From: Oscillospiraceae bacterium
Lineage (GTDB): Bacteria; Bacillota_A; Clostridia; Oscillospirales; Ruminococcaceae
Direction of reading: 5' to 3'
Length of the DNA: 16,401 nucleotides
Assembly (NCBI GenBank): GCA_018109965.1
Contig: JAGBFE010000056.1
Location: 1 to 16,401 of the forward strand
Below are positions 14,485-16,401 of this stretch, one piece after another. The translations under genes and the position numbers were made by a program. Under the pieces are notes generated by a model. The model worked only from the letters and a program-made list of their open reading frames with translations, made no database searches and was not told where the DNA came from. Position 1 is the stretch's first letter. Each line of letters starts with the position of its first letter.

Positions 14485-15738
14485 CTAAAACACCCATCCG
14501 CCGTCGGAGAAAATCTGTACCTTTTCGCCGTCTGCTGTGATGCCAACGATGTTCATATCTTCGCTGCCAACCATTACGTCTTCGTGAATTACAGAGATGT
14601 TGATGCCTTTTGCTTTGAGCTGGTCTTCGTCCATATCGCTGCCGCCTTTTACGCAGTCAGGGTATGCTGCACCAAATGCGATGTGGCAGGCTGCGTTTTC
14701 GTCAAACAGTGTGTTGTAGAACAATACATTCTGACGGTTGATTGGGCTGGATGCAGGTACAAGTGCAATTTCGCCGATGGACACTGCACCTTCGTCGCTT
14801 TCAAGCAGCTGACGGAGCAGGTCTTTGCCTACTCTTGCATCGTATTCCACCACTTTGCCGTCCTTGAATGTTACAACAAAATCTTCGATAAGATTGCCGT
14901 TGAACACATAAGGTTTTGTGCCGTAAACAATACCGTTTACATTGTCTTTGTGCGGTGCTGTAAAGATTTCTTCAGTTGGCATATTTGCAATAAATTCTGT
15001 GCCTTCGGTTGTAAATGGCTTGCCGCCTGTTGTATAGTCTTTGCCGCCGCCCCAGATGCAGTCTTCGGCAAGACCAACGTGGAGGTCGGTGCCGTTTTTG
15101 CTTGTGAGGTGAACTTCGCGGAGATTGAGGCTGTTGAGTTTCTGGCGGCGTGCCATCTGTTTGTCGGTATATTCTTTCCAGTTTGCAACAGCGTCGCCTT
15201 CAACACGGCTTACTTTGAAGATTGTATCCCACAGTTTTTCAACAGCTTCTTCTACAGGCATATCAGGGAACACTTTTTTAGCCCATGCTTCGGATGGAAT
15301 TGCCACGATGGACCACTGAACACGGCTGTTCATTGTGTAGTCACGGAATTCCTTTGTTGCTGCAGAACGTGCTTTGCCTGCTGCATCGATTTTTTCGGTA
15401 TCAAGGCCTTTGTAGATTTCAGGGTCTTCACTGATAATATGCAAAAATGCTGCGCCGCCTTCGGTGTTTACATAGTTGAGCATCTGGATTTTCTGCCATT
15501 CCTTGATGTCACACAGAACTTCTTTGCTGGTTTTGTCCATACGGATGCGGTTGAGTTTTTCATCATGGTAGAAAACAACAACTTCCTTTGCGCCTGCATC
15601 ATATGCAACTTCAGCACATTCACGTGCAAGTTCGGCACCGTTGAGCGGTGACTGAATAACAAGTGTCTGATTTGGCTGAACATTGATGCCTATTCTCACT
15701 GCCATTTCAGCGTATTTTCTGAGCATTGCTTTTTCCAT
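14485..15738 (-). CDS. M29 family aminopeptidase (AmpS/PepS type)
   Basis: Cytoplasmic metal-dependent aminopeptidase releasing N-terminal residues from peptides. At 417 residues it has the family length and all expected ligands. E257 is in NMPTEEIFTAP, E323 in IGEIALV, H352 and Y359 in ACHIAFGAAYPDC, and H385 and D387 in IHEDVMVG. The spacing between E257, E323, H352 and Y359 matches that of Thermus AmpT as I know it. The ATG at 15738 has GGAGG seven bases upstream. It has its own promoter, divergent from the 72-codon gene. Past its stop lies a weak AT-only inverted repeat TAGTATA/TATACTA without a U-tract, so its transcript probably ends at the leader terminator of the rimP operon. Confidence 0.96.
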   Translation of the reverse strand: MEKAMLRKYAEMAVRIGINVQPNQTLVIQSPLNGAELARECAEVAYDAGAKEVVVFYHDEKLNRIRMDKTSKEVLCDIKEWQKIQMLNYVNTEGGAAFLHIISEDPEIYKGLDTEKIDAAGKARSAATKEFRDYTMNSRVQWSIVAIPSEAWAKKVFPDMPVEEAVEKLWDTIFKVSRVEGDAVANWKEYTDKQMARRQKLNSLNLREVHLTSKNGTDLHVGLAEDCIWGGGKDYTTGGKPFTTEGTEFIANMPTEEIFTAPHKDNVNGIVYGTKPYVFNGNLIEDFVVTFKDGKVVEYDARVGKDLLRQLLESDEGAVSIGEIALVPASSPINRQNVLFYNTLFDENAACHIAFGAAYPDCVKGGSDMDEDQLKAKGINISVIHEDVMVGSEDMNIVGITADGEKVQIFSDGGWVF

Positions 15739-15785
15739 ATTCTATCCTCCGTTTAAGCAAAAGTAAATTTTTAATCATTAACGTA

Positions 15786-15814
15786 ATAATAGCACATTAC
15801 ATATATAAAATCAA
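15786..15814 (-). promoter_or_regulatory. Promoter of the M29 aminopeptidase gene
   Basis: On the minus strand -35 TTGATT (15814-15809), a 17-base spacer ending in TGC, and -10 TATTAT (15791-15786). It is back-to-back with the promoter at 15825-15853; the two -35 boxes are ten bases apart, so one bound regulator could affect both. Confidence 0.7.
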
Positions 15815-15824
15815 AATATTTTAG

Positions 15825-15853
15825 TTGACTAAAAAATTATTTGCGTTTACAAT
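15825..15853 (+). promoter_or_regulatory. Promoter of the 72-codon gene
   Basis: -35 TTGACT (15825-15830), a 17-base spacer and -10 TACAAT (15848-15853), one mismatch from consensus in each box. The predicted start near 15860 gives a leader of about 30 bases. Confidence 0.75.
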
Positions 15854-15891
15854 ACATTTAAGTAAATATTATTTATTTGAGGAGTAAATTT

Positions 15892-16110
15892 ATGAAAGCA
15901 AGAATTCCAAAACACAGAGAATTTATTATCCAGTTTGCTGAAGACTATGAAAAGCAGGAAGAATGCTGGGACAAACTTCAGGAAATCATGGATGAATACA
16001 AAAAACAGGGTAAATCTGTTTATACAAAAACATTCATCGAAGACAACGAAGAAAAGGTAAAAGCTTTGCAGGCTGAATACGAATTCACATATACAATTGA
16101 AGAAAAATAA
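15892..16110 (+). CDS. Small acidic/basic helical protein of unknown function (72 residues)
   Basis: I do not recognise this protein. It is a 72-residue, strongly charged, probably all-helical cytoplasmic protein without a signal peptide or membrane span. It begins MKARIPKHREFIIQFAED, continues with Glu/Lys-rich amphipathic stretches and ends TYTIEEK. It is a convincing gene: GAGGAG lies seven bases before the ATG at 15892, a near-consensus promoter stands ahead, and a strong terminator follows within a few bases of the stop. A TTG at 15877 in the same frame would place the binding site inside the gene and is rejected. It is the only protein gene on the plus strand here and stands alone, so context gives no function. 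Confidence 0.85.
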   Translation: MKARIPKHREFIIQFAEDYEKQEECWDKLQEIMDEYKKQGKSVYTKTFIEDNEEKVKALQAEYEFTYTIEEK

Positions 16111-16113
16111 TTT

Positions 16114-16140
16114 AAAGGCGGTCACACAGACCGCTTTTTA
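16114..16140 (+). terminator. Intrinsic terminator of the 72-codon gene
   Basis: GCGGTC (16118-16123) pairs with GACCGC (16129-16134) across an ACACA loop, extended by AAA/TTT, and runs into TTTTTATTTT. It begins three bases after the TAA stop. The 57 bases after it, up to the next hairpin, show no gene or clear signal. Confidence 0.9.
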
Positions 16141-16197
16141 TTTTGCTGCGAAATTTTTGTACGCTTTTAACCGTGCACTGTTTGTCATAATACAGAC

Positions 16198-16239
16198 AAA
16201 AAAACAGACTGATGATTATACCGTCATCAGTCTGTTTTT
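16198..16239 (-). terminator. Intrinsic terminator after the sortase gene
   Basis: A 16-bp perfect inverted repeat, AAAAACAGACTGATGA (16200-16215) and its complement (16224-16239), with an eight-base loop, is followed on the minus strand by TTTTTTTGTC counting the stem's own Ts. It lies six bases past the sortase stop codon. A/T runs on both sides allow use from either direction. Confidence 0.92.
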
Positions 16240-16245
16240 CTGCAA

Positions 16246-16401
16246 TTATTCTCTTGTCACAACATCTTTAAGCCTTGCCACCAGCACAAAGCGTCCGTTT
16301 TCGTGGTGATATGAGCAGGTGGAAAGTGTGACCAGCCTGTCATCGCTGCTGATTTCCACACCCGTATCATACATAGACATCGCCTTTATGTTTTGTGCGT
16401 A
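16246..16401 (-). CDS. Sortase, probably class B, C-terminal part only
   Basis: Extracytoplasmic cysteine transpeptidase that anchors surface proteins or assembles pili. Only the last 51 residues are in the window; the gene continues past the right edge. They contain the catalytic motif LVTLSTCSYHHENGRFVLVARL: the Cys of TLSTC, and ten residues on the catalytic Arg in the RFVLVARL strand, followed by the short tail KDVVTRE. The TLSTC(S/T)Y form and the immediate end after the Arg strand favour class B (SrtB) over class A, D or pilin class C, but the class cannot be fixed without the upstream part. Sortase presence supports a Gram-positive host. Confidence 0.88.
   Translation of the reverse strand, partial: YAQNIKAMSMYDTGVEISSDDRLVTLSTCSYHHENGRFVLVARLKDVVTRE

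Noticed and set aside
15877..15891. TTG at 15877 as the start of the 72-codon gene
   Set aside because: The TTG overlaps the GAGGAG ribosome binding site of the ATG at 15892, and nothing usable lies upstream of it.

Overview
The window looks like an ordinary chromosomal segment of a moderately AT-rich member of the Firmicutes (Bacillota), most likely class Clostridia and perhaps close to Ruminococcaceae/Oscillospirales. The evidence is the gene order rimP-nusA-ylxR-ylxQ-infB-rbfA-nrnA-truB-ribF-rpsO-pnp, the strong AGGAGG-type ribosome binding sites, the U-tailed hairpin terminators, an M42 peptidase, a DUF401 protein and a class B type sortase. The family-level placement is inference from protein style and was not checked by a search.

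Layout: nearly every protein gene is on the minus strand, so transcription runs from right to left. At the far right is the 3' end of a sortase gene (minus), then a plus-strand 72-codon gene with its own promoter and terminator. It is divergent from an M29 aminopeptidase (minus). Next comes the rimP-nusA-ylxR-ylxQ-infB-rbfA-nrnA-truB-ribF operon. It has a near-consensus promoter and a hairpin terminator inside its leader. rpsO has its own strong promoter and feeds into pnp through a hairpin-rich spacer. A one-span membrane-anchored protein of unknown function, an M42 metallopeptidase and a DUF401 multi-span membrane protein follow. The DUF401 gene carries an apparent single-base frameshift near its 5' end. 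At the far left, two plus-strand tRNA-Ser genes converge on the DUF401 gene.

The central block covers transcription elongation and termination (NusA), small-subunit maturation (RimP, RbfA, S15), translation initiation (IF-2), tRNA modification (TruB), RNase P modulation (YlxR), small-RNA and nucleotide turnover (NrnA, PNPase) and flavin cofactor supply (RibF). Short overlaps suggest translational coupling. Two places look autoregulated: a terminator with an interrupted U-tract in the leader ahead of rimP-nusA, and a 54-nt imperfect hairpin plus a hairpin at the ribosome binding site ahead of pnp.

I found no CRISPR array, insertion sequence, phage gene, defence cassette or clearly novel system. 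The most informative non-routine observations are the leader attenuator, the pnp leader structure, the DUF401 frameshift together with a terminator placed directly before its start, and the degenerate KH1 loop in NusA.
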